NCBI GenBank assembly: GCA_029006795.1
Contig: JAQXGQ010000071.1
Coordinates: forward strand, 1-43,210
Source: Clostridiales bacterium
Lineage (GTDB): Bacteria; Bacillota; Clostridia; Lachnospirales; Lachnospiraceae
Direction of reading: 5' to 3'
Length of the DNA stretch: 43,210 nt
In this document: positions 33,920-43,028 of the stretch, piece by piece
Position numbering within the stretch: the stretch's first letter is position 1
Layout of the letters: every line of letters begins with the position of its first letter
Translations under genes and position numbers: made by a program
The notes under the pieces: model-generated
Seen by the model: only the letters and a program-made list of their open reading frames with translations
What the model was told of the DNA's origin: nothing
Database searches by the model: none

Positions 33920-34960
33920 TTGAAGTTCAACCAGAAAATTACTTTAAACAGCGGGCATCAGGTTTATATCGATTACCTTAGAGTGATTGCAACTGTATTT
34001 GTTATTGGAGTCCATACAGTATCGTTAGCAGCCTCTATGGTAGAAAATGGGAGCACCTCTTTTAAAGTATTAGAATGTTTTGATTTTGCATTTCTTTCCT
34101 GTAATCTGCTTTTTGTTATGATAAGCGGAGCTTTGCTATTGCCTGTAAGAGGAGAGAAGGTGTCTGCTTTTTTTCGAAAACGGTTTTCTAAGGTTGCAAT
34201 TCCTCTGGTAGTTTATTATATCCTATATGTTTGTGCTAAAGAGGGGATAGCATGGATTTATCCAAACCGCTGGTTTGCCCTGCTTAAGCGTATTTTTACC
34301 GGGGCACCTTATGAAGCTCCCCATTTCTGGCTGGTGTATGTCATTTTATGGCTTTATGTTCTGACACCGTTTCTCAGGTGGCTGTTAAAGCACATTTCCG
34401 ATGATGTTTTATTTGGTGTTATGGCAGTAATTTTTGCTGTTTGCGCCCTGGATACTTATCTTCCTCTGTTTGGGGTAGAATCTCCATTAGGATGGTTTAC
34501 AGATACCTTTGTTGGCGCTTTTTTGTTAGGATATCTTTTGTCAGAAAAATGCAGCAAAAGGGCAGAAAATTTCTTTATTGCAGGTGGAGCAGTATCTTTT
34601 CTCGTGTCCTGTTACTGGATTATAAAGATAGGAAACTACGAAAACTATATTTATCAGAATGCACCAACCATGATGCTTTTTTCCGCAGCTATTTTTCTTC
34701 TTGTAAAGCGGCTTTCGGGAGGTACAGAAGCGCCTGTCATTATTTTTTTAGGAAAATACAGCTATTCTATTTTATTAATACACTGGGGAGTTCTTCATTT
34801 TGTGGTGAAACAGTTACTTCATGTAAACGTACTAAGCGGAGGTATCTTGGGTGGATGTATGCTTATGATGATACTTACTCTGATAATTTCGGCAGTGGGA
34901 GCCTTCCTTTTGGATAACACGCTGATTAAATGGTTAGAACTTCCTTTCCGCAGAAAATAA
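33920..34960 (+). CDS. Acyltransferase family 3 membrane protein (OafA/WecH-like)
   Basis: The protein has 346 residues and about ten membrane helices. Near the N-terminus YIDYLRVIATVFVIGVH holds the Arg-X10-His motif (Arg21, His32) of the acyltransferase-3 family. These enzymes pass acyl groups, usually acetyl, from the cytoplasm to surface polysaccharides, peptidoglycan or other molecules. There is no fused SGNH domain. The start is a TTG with GGAGGAG just upstream; no ATG fits better. It stands alone, so its substrate cannot be guessed. A role in decorating an envelope polymer is likely from the family. Confidence 0.88.
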   Translation: MKFNQKITLNSGHQVYIDYLRVIATVFVIGVHTVSLAASMVENGSTSFKVLECFDFAFLSCNLLFVMISGALLLPVRGEKVSAFFRKRFSKVAIPLVVYYILYVCAKEGIAWIYPNRWFALLKRIFTGAPYEAPHFWLVYVILWLYVLTPFLRWLLKHISDDVLFGVMAVIFAVCALDTYLPLFGVESPLGWFTDTFVGAFLLGYLLSEKCSKRAENFFIAGGAVSFLVSCYWIIKIGNYENYIYQNAPTMMLFSAAIFLLVKRLSGGTEAPVIIFLGKYSYSILLIHWGVLHFVVKQLLHVNVLSGGILGGCMLMMILTLIISAVGAFLLDNTLIKWLELPFRRK

Positions 34961-35137
34961 AAGAAAGCGATTTTATAAGCTTCGTATCTGAATGAAAGAA
35001 ACACGCATATTATGCCCCTGGGATGTCATAAAATAACACAAAAATAGTTGTACTCCGAAGAAGAGTATACATAATATTATTATTGTAAACCCGCATGATT
35101 GTAACGGGGTATAACAGCAGAAGGGCATGAGAATGAT

Positions 35138-35500
35138 ATGACGGATGGTTATGTGGAAAGGCGCAGGGAGTATGTAGCAAGTGTCCGAAAATCCTTTGAA
35201 GAGGCACCAGGCAATATTGAGGTAACTAGAGAAGAAACGTCGGAACGAGATTTTTTTTCTTTTTTTAAATTTCGTCTCTTTCTTGCAGGCTGTTTTTTTG
35301 GCGCATTTCTTTATTGTCACTATACGGACACAAAAATTTTTGATTATTCGGCAAAACAGATGATGGAACTGATTTCCGACAATCATTATTATACAAATCT
35401 GAAAAATTATGTTATGATACAGGAACGGAACACCCAAAATGCTTCCGCAAGCGAAAAGAGAGAGGATTTTTTTGATGACAAAACTAGCTTTATCAGATGA
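35138..35500 (+). CDS. Small single-pass membrane protein of unknown function
   Basis: I do not recognise a named family. The protein has 120 residues: a charged cytoplasmic N-terminus (1-38, with RRREYVASVRKSFEE), one hydrophobic segment (about 39-61, FFSFFKFRLFLAGCFFGAFL), and a polar outer part of about 60 residues. The last 26 bp overlap the start of the following radical SAM gene, which suggests coupled translation and supports it being real. The ribosome binding site is weak (AAGGG at 35121-35125, 12 nt before the ATG). Confidence 0.65.
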   Translation: MTDGYVERRREYVASVRKSFEEAPGNIEVTREETSERDFFSFFKFRLFLAGCFFGAFLYCHYTDTKIFDYSAKQMMELISDNHYYTNLKNYVMIQERNTQNASASEKREDFFDDKTSFIR

Positions 35501-37340
35501 AATACTTATGAAAATTGATAAGCCGGCGCGCTATATCGGCAATGAATTAAACAGTGTAAAAAAAGATAAAGAAAACGTCGATATCCGGTTTGTAATGTGC
35601 TTTCCAGATGTTTACGAAATTGGAATGTCCCATCTTGGCATCCAGATTTTATATGATATGTTAAACCGCAGGGAGGATGTATGGTGCGAAAGAGTGTATT
35701 CTCCCTGGCCGGATTTGCATCAGATTTTAAAGGAACAGCAGATACCTTTATTTTCTTTAGAGTCTCAGGAACCGGTAAAGAATGCAGATTTTCTTGGAAT
35801 TACCATTCAGTATGAGATGTGTTATACCAATATTTTGCAGATTCTTGATTTGAGCCAGATTCCAATGTTTGCAAAAGATCGCACATGGGAGCATCCCATT
35901 GTAATAGGCGGCGGTCCCTGTACCTATAACCCCGAACCAATCGCAGATTTTTTTGACCTGTTTTATATGGGCGAGGGGGAAGTGCAGTATGACCCTCTTT
36001 TGAATTTGTATCAATCTATGCGAAAAAATGGTGCTTCCAGAGCAGAATTTTTGAGAGAAGCAGCAAAGATACCGGGAATTTATGTACCTTCACTCTATAA
36101 AGTAACTTATAAGGAGGATGGCACGATTGAGAGTTTTTCACCTCTCTATGAGGATGTTCCTGCAACGGTGACAAAACAGATTGTCACAGATATGACGGAG
36201 GCCGTCTACCCGGAAAAACCAATCGTTCCTTTTATCAAAGCAACCCAGGATCGGGTGGTACTTGAAATCCAACGCGGATGTATCCGTGGCTGCCGCTTCT
36301 GTCAGGCGGGTATGGTGTATCGTCCTACCCGTGAAAAGAATGTAGAACGGTTAAAGGATTTAGCCTATAAGATGTTAAAGTCTACCGGATATGAAGAAAT
36401 TTCTTTAAGTTCTTTAAGTTCCTCCGACTATTCTCAATTGCAGGAATTAGTGACTTTTCTGATTGAAGAATTTAAGGGAAAAGGAGTCAATATTTCCCTT
36501 CCGTCCTTAAGAATTGATGCTTTTTCTTTAGATGTTATGGGAAAAGTGCAGGATATTAAGAAAAGCAGTTTAACCTTTGCGCCGGAAGCAGGTTCCCAGA
36601 GGCTTCGTGATGTGATTAACAAAGGACTTACCAAAGAGGTGATTTTAGAGGGTGCCGGCATGGCGTTTGAGGGAGGCTGGAATAAGGTGAAACTTTACTT
36701 TATGCTAGGCTTACCTACTGAGACGAAAGAAGATATGCGTGCAATTGCGGAGTTAGCAAACGATATTGCCGTGCGCTATTATGAGATACCCAAAGAGCAG
36801 AGAAATGGAAAGTGCCAGATTACGATTTCTACCTCCTTTTTTGTACCAAAACCTTTCACACCGTTTCAGTGGGCGAGAATGTATCCCCCCGAGGATTATA
36901 TCGGCAGGGCAAAAATCGTAAATGATACGGTAAAAGAGCAGTTAAATCGCAAGAGTATCAAGTATAACTGGCATGAAGCTGATGTGACAGTGTTAGAGGG
37001 CGTCCTTGCAAGAGGTGACAGAAAGGTAGGGCAGGTTCTCTTGAAGGTATACGAAAAGGGAGGTATTTTTGATGCCTGGTCTGAGTTTTTTGATTATCAG
37101 AGATGGTTAGATGCCTTTGAGGAATGCGGTGTTGATATGGATTTCTATATCATGCGGGAGCGTCCTTTAGACGAGATTTTCCCGTGGGATTTTATAGATA
37201 CCGGTGTGACTAAAGAATTTTTAAAGCGGGAATGGCAGACTGCTATGGGTGAAACCGTTACGCCAAACTGCCGGATGAAATGTTCCAGCTGCGGTATGGC
37301 ACGCTTTAAGACCGGTGTCTGTGTCGCGGACAGAAGCTGA
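35475..37340 (+). CDS. TIGR03960 family radical SAM protein
   Basis: The protein has 621 residues. I chose the ATG at 35475, after AGAGAGG, over an upstream frame opening at 35439 because the family begins near KPARYIGNELNSV. A B12-binding-like Rossmann region (DVRFVMCFPDVYEIGMSH type, about 35-170) is followed by the radical SAM domain with CIRGCRFC and the following QAGMVYRP. Family members are almost always next to, or fused with, a DUF2344 protein, as here, and near RNase G and ribosomal protein L21. The reaction is unknown; a role in RNA or ribosome modification is only suggested by the neighbours. Confidence 0.92.
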   Translation: MTKLALSDEILMKIDKPARYIGNELNSVKKDKENVDIRFVMCFPDVYEIGMSHLGIQILYDMLNRREDVWCERVYSPWPDLHQILKEQQIPLFSLESQEPVKNADFLGITIQYEMCYTNILQILDLSQIPMFAKDRTWEHPIVIGGGPCTYNPEPIADFFDLFYMGEGEVQYDPLLNLYQSMRKNGASRAEFLREAAKIPGIYVPSLYKVTYKEDGTIESFSPLYEDVPATVTKQIVTDMTEAVYPEKPIVPFIKATQDRVVLEIQRGCIRGCRFCQAGMVYRPTREKNVERLKDLAYKMLKSTGYEEISLSSLSSSDYSQLQELVTFLIEEFKGKGVNISLPSLRIDAFSLDVMGKVQDIKKSSLTFAPEAGSQRLRDVINKGLTKEVILEGAGMAFEGGWNKVKLYFMLGLPTETKEDMRAIAELANDIAVRYYEIPKEQRNGKCQITISTSFFVPKPFTPFQWARMYPPEDYIGRAKIVNDTVKEQLNRKSIKYNWHEADVTVLEGVLARGDRKVGQVLLKVYEKGGIFDAWSEFFDYQRWLDAFEECGVDMDFYIMRERPLDEIFPWDFIDTGVTKEFLKREWQTAMGETVTPNCRMKCSSCGMARFKTGVCVADRS

Positions 37341-37398
37341 CATCTGTTAAAAAAAGACTATGCTGCGCAGAAATTGATTAGGAAAGGCACGAATATTT

Positions 37399-38124
37399 AT
37401 GATAAAGATACGAATTAAATTCCGCAAATACGGTGTCATGCGTTTTATCGGCCACCTTGATATTATGCGGTATTTCCAGAAAGCAATCAGACGGGCAGAG
37501 ATTGATATCTGCTATTCGGAAGGATTTTCCCCGCACCAGATTATGTCCTTTGCGGCTCCGTTAGGGGTGGGGATTACCAGTGATGGCGAATATTTAGATA
37601 TTGAGGTAAACAGTACCTGTTCTAGCAGAGAAGCTATTAGGGCTTTAAACGATACTATGGTGGAAGGCGTGGAGATTACCGGTTATGTCAAGCTTCCGGA
37701 TAATGCCAAAACTGCCATGTCTATTGTGGCAGCGGCAGATTACGACCTGTTTTACAAGGAAGGTTATGAGGTTCCTTTATCTGTAACCGAATTACAGGAT
37801 GGGATTTTACATTTCTTTAAAGAGCAGGAGGAAGTACTCATTACCAAAAAAACTAAAAAAAGTGAAAAGGTCATGGATTTAAAGGCTTTAGTCTATGATT
37901 TTGAAGTATCTGAACGTGATGGAAAACCTTGTTTTTACTTAAAACTTTCAACGGGAAGTTCCGATAACCTAAAGCCGGAGTTAGTGGTGGCATCCCTTTA
38001 CAAATTTATGGGAATTGCTTACGAAGAGAATGCCATTCAGATACACAGGAGAGATGTGTATGCGGCAGATGATAACGGGGCGGGCTTTATTTCCCTGTTG
38101 GCTATGGGAGAAGAACTTTTATGA
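37399..38124 (+). CDS. TIGR03936 / DUF2344 radical SAM-associated protein
   Basis: The protein has 241 residues. The start MIKIRIKFRKYGVMRFIGHLDIMRYFQKAIRR and FSPHQIMSFAAPLGVG are typical of DUF2344. It contains no radical SAM motif of its own and is thought to work with the TIGR03960 protein encoded just upstream; in some species the two are one chain. The gene overlaps the start of the RNase G gene by 4 bp (ATGA). Confidence 0.9.
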   Translation: MIKIRIKFRKYGVMRFIGHLDIMRYFQKAIRRAEIDICYSEGFSPHQIMSFAAPLGVGITSDGEYLDIEVNSTCSSREAIRALNDTMVEGVEITGYVKLPDNAKTAMSIVAAADYDLFYKEGYEVPLSVTELQDGILHFFKEQEEVLITKKTKKSEKVMDLKALVYDFEVSERDGKPCFYLKLSTGSSDNLKPELVVASLYKFMGIAYEENAIQIHRRDVYAADDNGAGFISLLAMGEELL

Positions 38125-39386
38125 AAAACCGGTATGTCATTACAACGGAACAAATAAATGGGCAGGAATATCTGATTTCTGCCCTTTATGATGAACAAAA
38201 GAAGATGGTGGAGGTCACGCCGGAAAAGAAAGACGGCGTTTCCATTCTGGGAAACATCTATATCGGACGTGTGGAAAATGTGGTGAAAAACCTGAATGCC
38301 GCCTTTATAAAAATTGCCCCAAACCAGAATTGCTATTATTCTCTAGAGGACTGCAAGAATGCCATTTTTACAAAAAAATTATCTACCAAAAAAGAGTTAG
38401 TAGCAGGAGATGAACTGTTAGTTCAGGTAACAAAAGAAGCCATCAAGACAAAAGATCCTGTGGTGACTTCTAATCTGACTTTCAGTGGCAATTATGCGGT
38501 TCTTACCACCGGAAACAGACGTCTGTCCGTCTCTTCAAAATTAGACGGGGAAACGAAAAAGTCTCTGAAAAAGTTTCTTGAACAATATTTCCCGGAAGAT
38601 GCAGCACGTGATTTCGGTATCATTGTACGGACGAATGCGAAAAATGTTTCAAAAGAAGTATTGCTTCAGGAAATAAATTCTCTCCGCCAATCCTATGAAA
38701 CACTGTTGAAAAATGTTGCCCATAAAACCTGTTTTTCCTGTATATATGAAGAAGAACCTCACTATCTGAAACAGTTAAGAGGGCTTCGTGAAGAAACATT
38801 AGAGCAAATCGTTACAGATGACAGAGTGATTTTTGAACGTATCTGTATGCTGTATGGTATCGAGGAAGAAGCGTTTTTTGACGGTGGAAGCATAAAAACA
38901 AGAGTGGATACCTTTACCGTTAAAGAGCATATCAAACTTCATTATTATGAAGATACAATGCTGTCATTAGCTTCCCTGTATGGCATCAAATCTGCCTTAG
39001 AGAATGCACTAAAGGAAAAAGTATGGCTAAAATCCGGTGCTTATTTAATCATCGAGCCGACAGAAACACTGACAGTCATTGATGTAAACACCGGAAAAAA
39101 CGTGGCAAAAAAAGAGGCACAGGAAAACTTTTTAAAGGTCAATAAAGAGGCTGCAGCAGAGATTGCAAGGCAGCTGCGTCTTCGGAATATCTCCGGTATG
39201 ATTTTGGTGGATTTTATGAATCTGACGTCGAAAGAGGCAGAAGCAGAGCTTTTGAATTTCTTCCGCAGTGCGTTAAAAACAGACCCGGTGCCAACGCAGC
39301 TTATTGATATGACGAAATTAGGTTTAGTAGAGGTTACACGGAAGAAAGTACAGAAATCCCTGCGTGAAGCATTAAACCAGAAATAG
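38121..39386 (+). CDS. rng: Ribonuclease E/G family endoribonuclease, no zinc-link
   Basis: The protein has 421 residues. An S1-like RNA-binding region (about 35-125) precedes the catalytic DNase I-like domain, which keeps both metal aspartates: Asp321 in VIDVNTG and Asp364 in ILVDFM. RNase E/G cuts single-stranded AU-rich RNA and matures 16S rRNA in bacteria that have it. The chain ends at TRKKVQKSLREALNQK, exactly where most relatives go on to the CPxCxG zinc-link that holds the dimer together. The usual TxxNxEAA is KVNKEAA. It is an active-site-complete but shortened form. The gene is coupled to the upstream DUF2344 gene by an ATGA overlap. Confidence 0.92.
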   Translation: MKNRYVITTEQINGQEYLISALYDEQKKMVEVTPEKKDGVSILGNIYIGRVENVVKNLNAAFIKIAPNQNCYYSLEDCKNAIFTKKLSTKKELVAGDELLVQVTKEAIKTKDPVVTSNLTFSGNYAVLTTGNRRLSVSSKLDGETKKSLKKFLEQYFPEDAARDFGIIVRTNAKNVSKEVLLQEINSLRQSYETLLKNVAHKTCFSCIYEEEPHYLKQLRGLREETLEQIVTDDRVIFERICMLYGIEEEAFFDGGSIKTRVDTFTVKEHIKLHYYEDTMLSLASLYGIKSALENALKEKVWLKSGAYLIIEPTETLTVIDVNTGKNVAKKEAQENFLKVNKEAAAEIARQLRLRNISGMILVDFMNLTSKEAEAELLNFFRSALKTDPVPTQLIDMTKLGLVEVTRKKVQKSLREALNQK

Positions 39387-39454
39387 AGTATAGCAGGCGA
39401 TAGCGGTGACAGATTTCTGTTTTGTAAATAAGTAAAAGGAGGAACAACAATATT

Positions 39455-40288
39455 ATGGAATTAAGTTTTTTGGAAATTTTAAAGGTAATATTCTTAGGGA
39501 TTGTGGAGGGAATCACGGAGTGGCTTCCCATCAGCAGTACCGGACATATGCTTCTGGTGGATGAATTTTTAAAGATGAATATGAGTGCTGAATTTAAGGA
39601 AATGTTCTTTGTGGTCATTCAGCTTGGAGCCATTCTTGCGGTGGTGGTACTATATTGGGACAGAATGTTTCCCTTTCAGTTTAAAGATAAAACAAAGCCT
39701 GTTATAGAAAAAGATATTTTTTCCTTGTGGTTTAAGGTTGTGGCAGCCTGTATTCCCGGAGCGGTGGTAACCTTGCTTTTTGACGATTATATTGAAGCAC
39801 ATCTTCATACTCCGACTGTCATCGCTTTGGCACTGATTTTTTATGGAATTGCCTTTATTCTGATTGAAAACTGGAATAAAACAAGAACACCTAAAGTGGG
39901 AACCTTAGCAGATATCACTTATCAGACAGCATTTATGATTGGTCTGTTTCAGGTATTATCTATTATTCCAGGGACTTCACGTTCCGGTGCCACGATTATT
40001 GGTGGACTCTTAATTGGCGTATCACGGGTAGCGGTGGCGGAATTTACCTTTTATCTTGCTGTTCCGGTGATGTTAGGACTTAGTCTCATTAAAGTGATAA
40101 AATTCGGTCTTTCCTTTACCGGTGCAGAGCTTATCACGCTTGGTATCGGTACGGTAGTGGCATTTGTGGTATCTGTTATTGTTATCCGTTTTCTAATGTC
40201 TTACATCAAAAAACATGACTTTAAGGTATTTGGCTGGTATCGAATTGCATTGGGCGTATTGGTATTACTTGTTTTTGCAATCCGGTAA
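39455..40288 (+). CDS. uppP: Undecaprenyl-diphosphatase UppP (BacA type)
   Basis: UppP removes a phosphate from undecaprenyl diphosphate so that the lipid carrier can be reused for peptidoglycan and other wall polymers; extra copies give bacitracin tolerance. The protein has 277 residues, eight or so helices. Signatures are GIVEGITEWLPISSTGHMLL (Glu18, Glu22, His31) and IPGTSRSGATIIGGLL. AGGAGG lies 12 nt before the ATG, a little far. The gene lies between RNase G and the MBOAT gene. Confidence 0.96.
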   Translation: MELSFLEILKVIFLGIVEGITEWLPISSTGHMLLVDEFLKMNMSAEFKEMFFVVIQLGAILAVVVLYWDRMFPFQFKDKTKPVIEKDIFSLWFKVVAACIPGAVVTLLFDDYIEAHLHTPTVIALALIFYGIAFILIENWNKTRTPKVGTLADITYQTAFMIGLFQVLSIIPGTSRSGATIIGGLLIGVSRVAVAEFTFYLAVPVMLGLSLIKVIKFGLSFTGAELITLGIGTVVAFVVSVIVIRFLMSYIKKHDFKVFGWYRIALGVLVLLVFAIR

Positions 40289-40352
40289 AAGAAAGAGAAG
40301 CTTATATGGATTTTAATGTTGAAAATAAATTTACAAAGGATTGAAACGAGAG

Positions 40353-41819
40353 ATGTTATTTAATTCTTACATTTTTATTCTGATATTTCTGCCCCTTGCC
40401 CTTTTACTGTGGCATGGGGCGAATCATTTTGGAAAATACAAACTGGCACAGGTTTTTATGATCGGAATGTCGTTGTGGTTTTATGGTTACTTTAACCCTT
40501 CCTACATTCTGATTATTCTTGCAAGTATTCTTGGAAATTATCTTATCAGTATGGGAATAGAGCGTTTCCGTTCCCAAAAACTGCTTGGAATTTTAGGGAT
40601 TGTTTTTAATCTGAGCTTATTGTTTTACTTTAAGTACTATGATTTCTTTGTGGAAAATGTAAATAATGTATTTCACTTAAACTGGGCATTAAAAAATATT
40701 GTGCTTCCGCTTGGCATCAGTTTCTTTACATTCCAGCAGATATCTTTTATAGCAGACAGGATGATGGGAAAAGCAGAGCATTATAAACTGGTGGATTACA
40801 TGCTTTTTGTCACCTATTTCCCGCAGCTGATTGCAGGCCCTATTGTTTCCCACAGAGATTTAGTACCACAATTTAAGGACGAAAGGCGTCGCCATTTCAG
40901 CTACGAAAACACTTTAATGGGTATTCGCCTTTTTATGATTGGTCTGGGGAAAAAAGTGCTGATTGCGGATGAACTTGGAAAAGTAGCAGACAGCGGTTTC
41001 TCTTCCATAGCTTCGTTGGACAGTGTGAGCGCTCTTGTGGTTATGCTCGCCTATACCTTTCAGATTTTCTTTGATTTCAGCGGTTACAGTGATATGGCAC
41101 TGGGGCTTGGCTATATGATGAACTTAGAGTTACCGCAGAATTTTGACTCTCCCTATAAGTCAAACAGTGTAAAAGAGTTTTGGAAACGGTGGCATATTAC
41201 CTTAAATGCTTTTCTTACCCAATATGTCTATATTCCTTTAGGCGGTGGCAGAGTAGGAAAGGCAAAAAAAATCCGCAACACCATGATTGTTTTCCTGTTA
41301 AGTGGTATCTGGCATGGAGCAAACTGGACATTCATTCTCTGGGGAGCTTTGCATGGAGCAGTAGTTTCTCTGGAAAATTTAACGTTTGTCGAGAAAATTC
41401 GCATGAGACTCGGGAAAAAGGTAAGCTGGATTTTTACGTTTGCTTTCTTAAATCTTGCGTTTGTTTTGTTCCGCAGTAACAGCATTTCAGAAGCCTCACG
41501 ATTTTATGGTCAATTATTCTCTTTTACAAATAACGGATATCTTTGGTCTTTGCCGGCGGCTATGGCTGGCTTTAAAAATTATCCGTTGTATCTTATCACC
41601 AACCATTTTGGCGGATATGATGCTTCACGGGTGATGTATTTTATCTGGATGCTGGGAGTATTTTTATTGGCGGCATTCCTCTGTACCCAAAGAAGCTCTC
41701 TTAACTTCGTAAAAGAAAAGAAAGCAACTGCATGGGAAATGTGGGGGTTCGCATTGGTGCTTTGCCTTTGTATTCTTTCTTTTTCTGATATCAGTACATT
41801 TCTGTACTTTAATTTTTAG
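40353..41819 (+). CDS. MBOAT family O-acyltransferase (AlgI/DltB-like)
   Basis: The protein has 488 residues and about ten or more helices. I chose the ATG at 40353 because the family typically begins MLFNSY; a TTG at 40341 abuts the AAAGGA site. Conserved blocks are PLGISFFTFQQISFIAD, LIAGPI, IFFDFSGYSDMALGLG, FWKRWHITLN (His281), YIPLGGGR, and SGIWHGANWTFILWG with the invariant His321. Such proteins carry acyl groups across the membrane and hand them to a partner that loads a wall polymer. The SGNH-like gene starts 11 bp downstream, the standard two-part arrangement (as in AlgI/AlgJ, PatA/PatB, DltB/DltD). Confidence 0.93.
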   Translation: MLFNSYIFILIFLPLALLLWHGANHFGKYKLAQVFMIGMSLWFYGYFNPSYILIILASILGNYLISMGIERFRSQKLLGILGIVFNLSLLFYFKYYDFFVENVNNVFHLNWALKNIVLPLGISFFTFQQISFIADRMMGKAEHYKLVDYMLFVTYFPQLIAGPIVSHRDLVPQFKDERRRHFSYENTLMGIRLFMIGLGKKVLIADELGKVADSGFSSIASLDSVSALVVMLAYTFQIFFDFSGYSDMALGLGYMMNLELPQNFDSPYKSNSVKEFWKRWHITLNAFLTQYVYIPLGGGRVGKAKKIRNTMIVFLLSGIWHGANWTFILWGALHGAVVSLENLTFVEKIRMRLGKKVSWIFTFAFLNLAFVLFRSNSISEASRFYGQLFSFTNNGYLWSLPAAMAGFKNYPLYLITNHFGGYDASRVMYFIWMLGVFLLAAFLCTQRSSLNFVKEKKATAWEMWGFALVLCLCILSFSDISTFLYFNF

Positions 41820-41829
41820 GAGGTGCCCT

Positions 41830-42927
41830 GTGAAAAGAAACAATGATAAAAAATTAGTATGGCATTTTCTGATTGGGGTAGTCTTCTTTTTAGGAGGTGC
41901 AGCCCTACTTGTATTTCTTGTTGACCCTTTTTTTCATTATCATAAACCCTGGTTTGGGCTGCAACCGCTGCAGTATTCCCATCAGTATCAAGGTTATGGG
42001 GCAGTAGAACACTTAGAATATGACAGCTTACTGTTAGGTTCTTCCGTGGTAATGAGTATAAATACAGACACTTTAGACAATAGGCTTGATTGTACCACCA
42101 TTAAAGCAGTAGGAAATTCAGCATCAGCGCCGCTTTTAGAGACCTATCTTGATACAGCTTTTAAGGAACATGATTTAAAATATGTTTTCTACGGACTGGA
42201 TGTATTTTCTCTCTACTGGGATCAGAATGCAGCTATATTTCCGGAGGAGGTAGACTATCTGGTAAACAAAAATCCCTTTGATGACATCCACTATTTCTGG
42301 AATGGGGCGGTGATTGGTGAAAAAATACCGGACATGCTGTTAGCTTCCAGAGGAGACGGATTTAGTTGGGGACTTGCCTATCAGATTAATCATCAGGGCG
42401 ACTGTAACCCGGATATGGTTTTGAAAAATTATAATCCTACGATTGATGAGGTAGAATATGAGGAGCATGATTACCGGTACGGTTATGATGAGGTAGAAGC
42501 AAACTTAGACCGGATAGAAGGTCTTGTAAAAGCGCATCCCGAAACAAAGTTTGAATTTTTTCTTCCTCCTTACTGTATTACCTGGTGGTATCGGGCAGAT
42601 AACCAATACCTATTGGAATCTTATCTCTATTCCTTAGACCGTGTCATGGAACGGCTGCTTCCTTACGAAAATGTCAGCTTTTATACGACAGATTTTAACA
42701 ATGCAGATGTGATTACGAATCTTTATCTGTATCAGGATGTAGCACACGGCGGCACACAGGTAACAGAACAGATGGCACTTGAAATCGGCAATCCCGATTA
42801 CGAAATCACATTAGAGACTTACAAACAGGAGCTTTCTGATTTACAGAAAGTGTTAGACTGTTTTAAGGAGCGGGCGGAGACGGAAGGAATTGAATTTGTC
42901 TATAACGGTCCGATACAGATAGATTAG
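41830..42927 (+). CDS. Membrane-anchored SGNH-like acyltransferase partner of the MBOAT protein
   Basis: The protein has 365 residues. It begins at a GTG 6 nt after AGGAGG (41818-41823), a site that overlaps the MBOAT stop codon. One N-terminal membrane helix (about 11-31) anchors an extracytoplasmic domain. The nucleophile block LLLGSSVV (Ser71/Ser72) and the late QDVAHGG with Asp303 and His306 match the Ser and Asp-x-x-His of SGNH hydrolases, so the active site looks complete. This arrangement is like DltD, AlgX/J and PatB. Neither dltA nor dltC is present, so D-alanylation is unlikely to be complete here. It more likely O-acetylates a polysaccharide or teichoic-type polymer. Confidence 0.85.
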   Translation: MKRNNDKKLVWHFLIGVVFFLGGAALLVFLVDPFFHYHKPWFGLQPLQYSHQYQGYGAVEHLEYDSLLLGSSVVMSINTDTLDNRLDCTTIKAVGNSASAPLLETYLDTAFKEHDLKYVFYGLDVFSLYWDQNAAIFPEEVDYLVNKNPFDDIHYFWNGAVIGEKIPDMLLASRGDGFSWGLAYQINHQGDCNPDMVLKNYNPTIDEVEYEEHDYRYGYDEVEANLDRIEGLVKAHPETKFEFFLPPYCITWWYRADNQYLLESYLYSLDRVMERLLPYENVSFYTTDFNNADVITNLYLYQDVAHGGTQVTEQMALEIGNPDYEITLETYKQELSDLQKVLDCFKERAETEGIEFVYNGPIQID

Positions 42928-42993
42928 AATAAGAAAAGGAACGATGAAGAATAACAGAAGAGAAAAACAGAAGAGAAAAAACTGAAAAAACAG

Positions 42994-43022
42994 TTGACGT
43001 AACGATATTCCTGTGTTATACT
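42994..43022 (+). promoter_or_regulatory. Promoter of rplU (extended -10)
   Basis: TTGACG (42994-42999), a 17-bp spacer, and TATACT (43017-43022) preceded by TGT give an extended -10. Transcription should start near 43029. Confidence 0.88.
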
Positions 43023-43028
43023 AACGAA

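Noticed and set aside
36401-36418. Tandem TTCTTTAAG repeat
   Set aside because: It encodes the conserved Ser/Leu-rich SLSSLSSSDYS segment of the TIGR03960 family and is just codon coincidence.
41817-41827. The 11-mer TAGGAGGTGCC also found at 43099-43109
   Set aside because: Both are strong ribosome binding sites before a start codon; a shared 11-mer of this type can arise by chance and only the rplU copy has a complementary loop.
40353-42927. D-alanylation (dlt) operon
   Set aside because: dltA and dltC are absent, so the MBOAT and SGNH pair alone does not make a dlt system.
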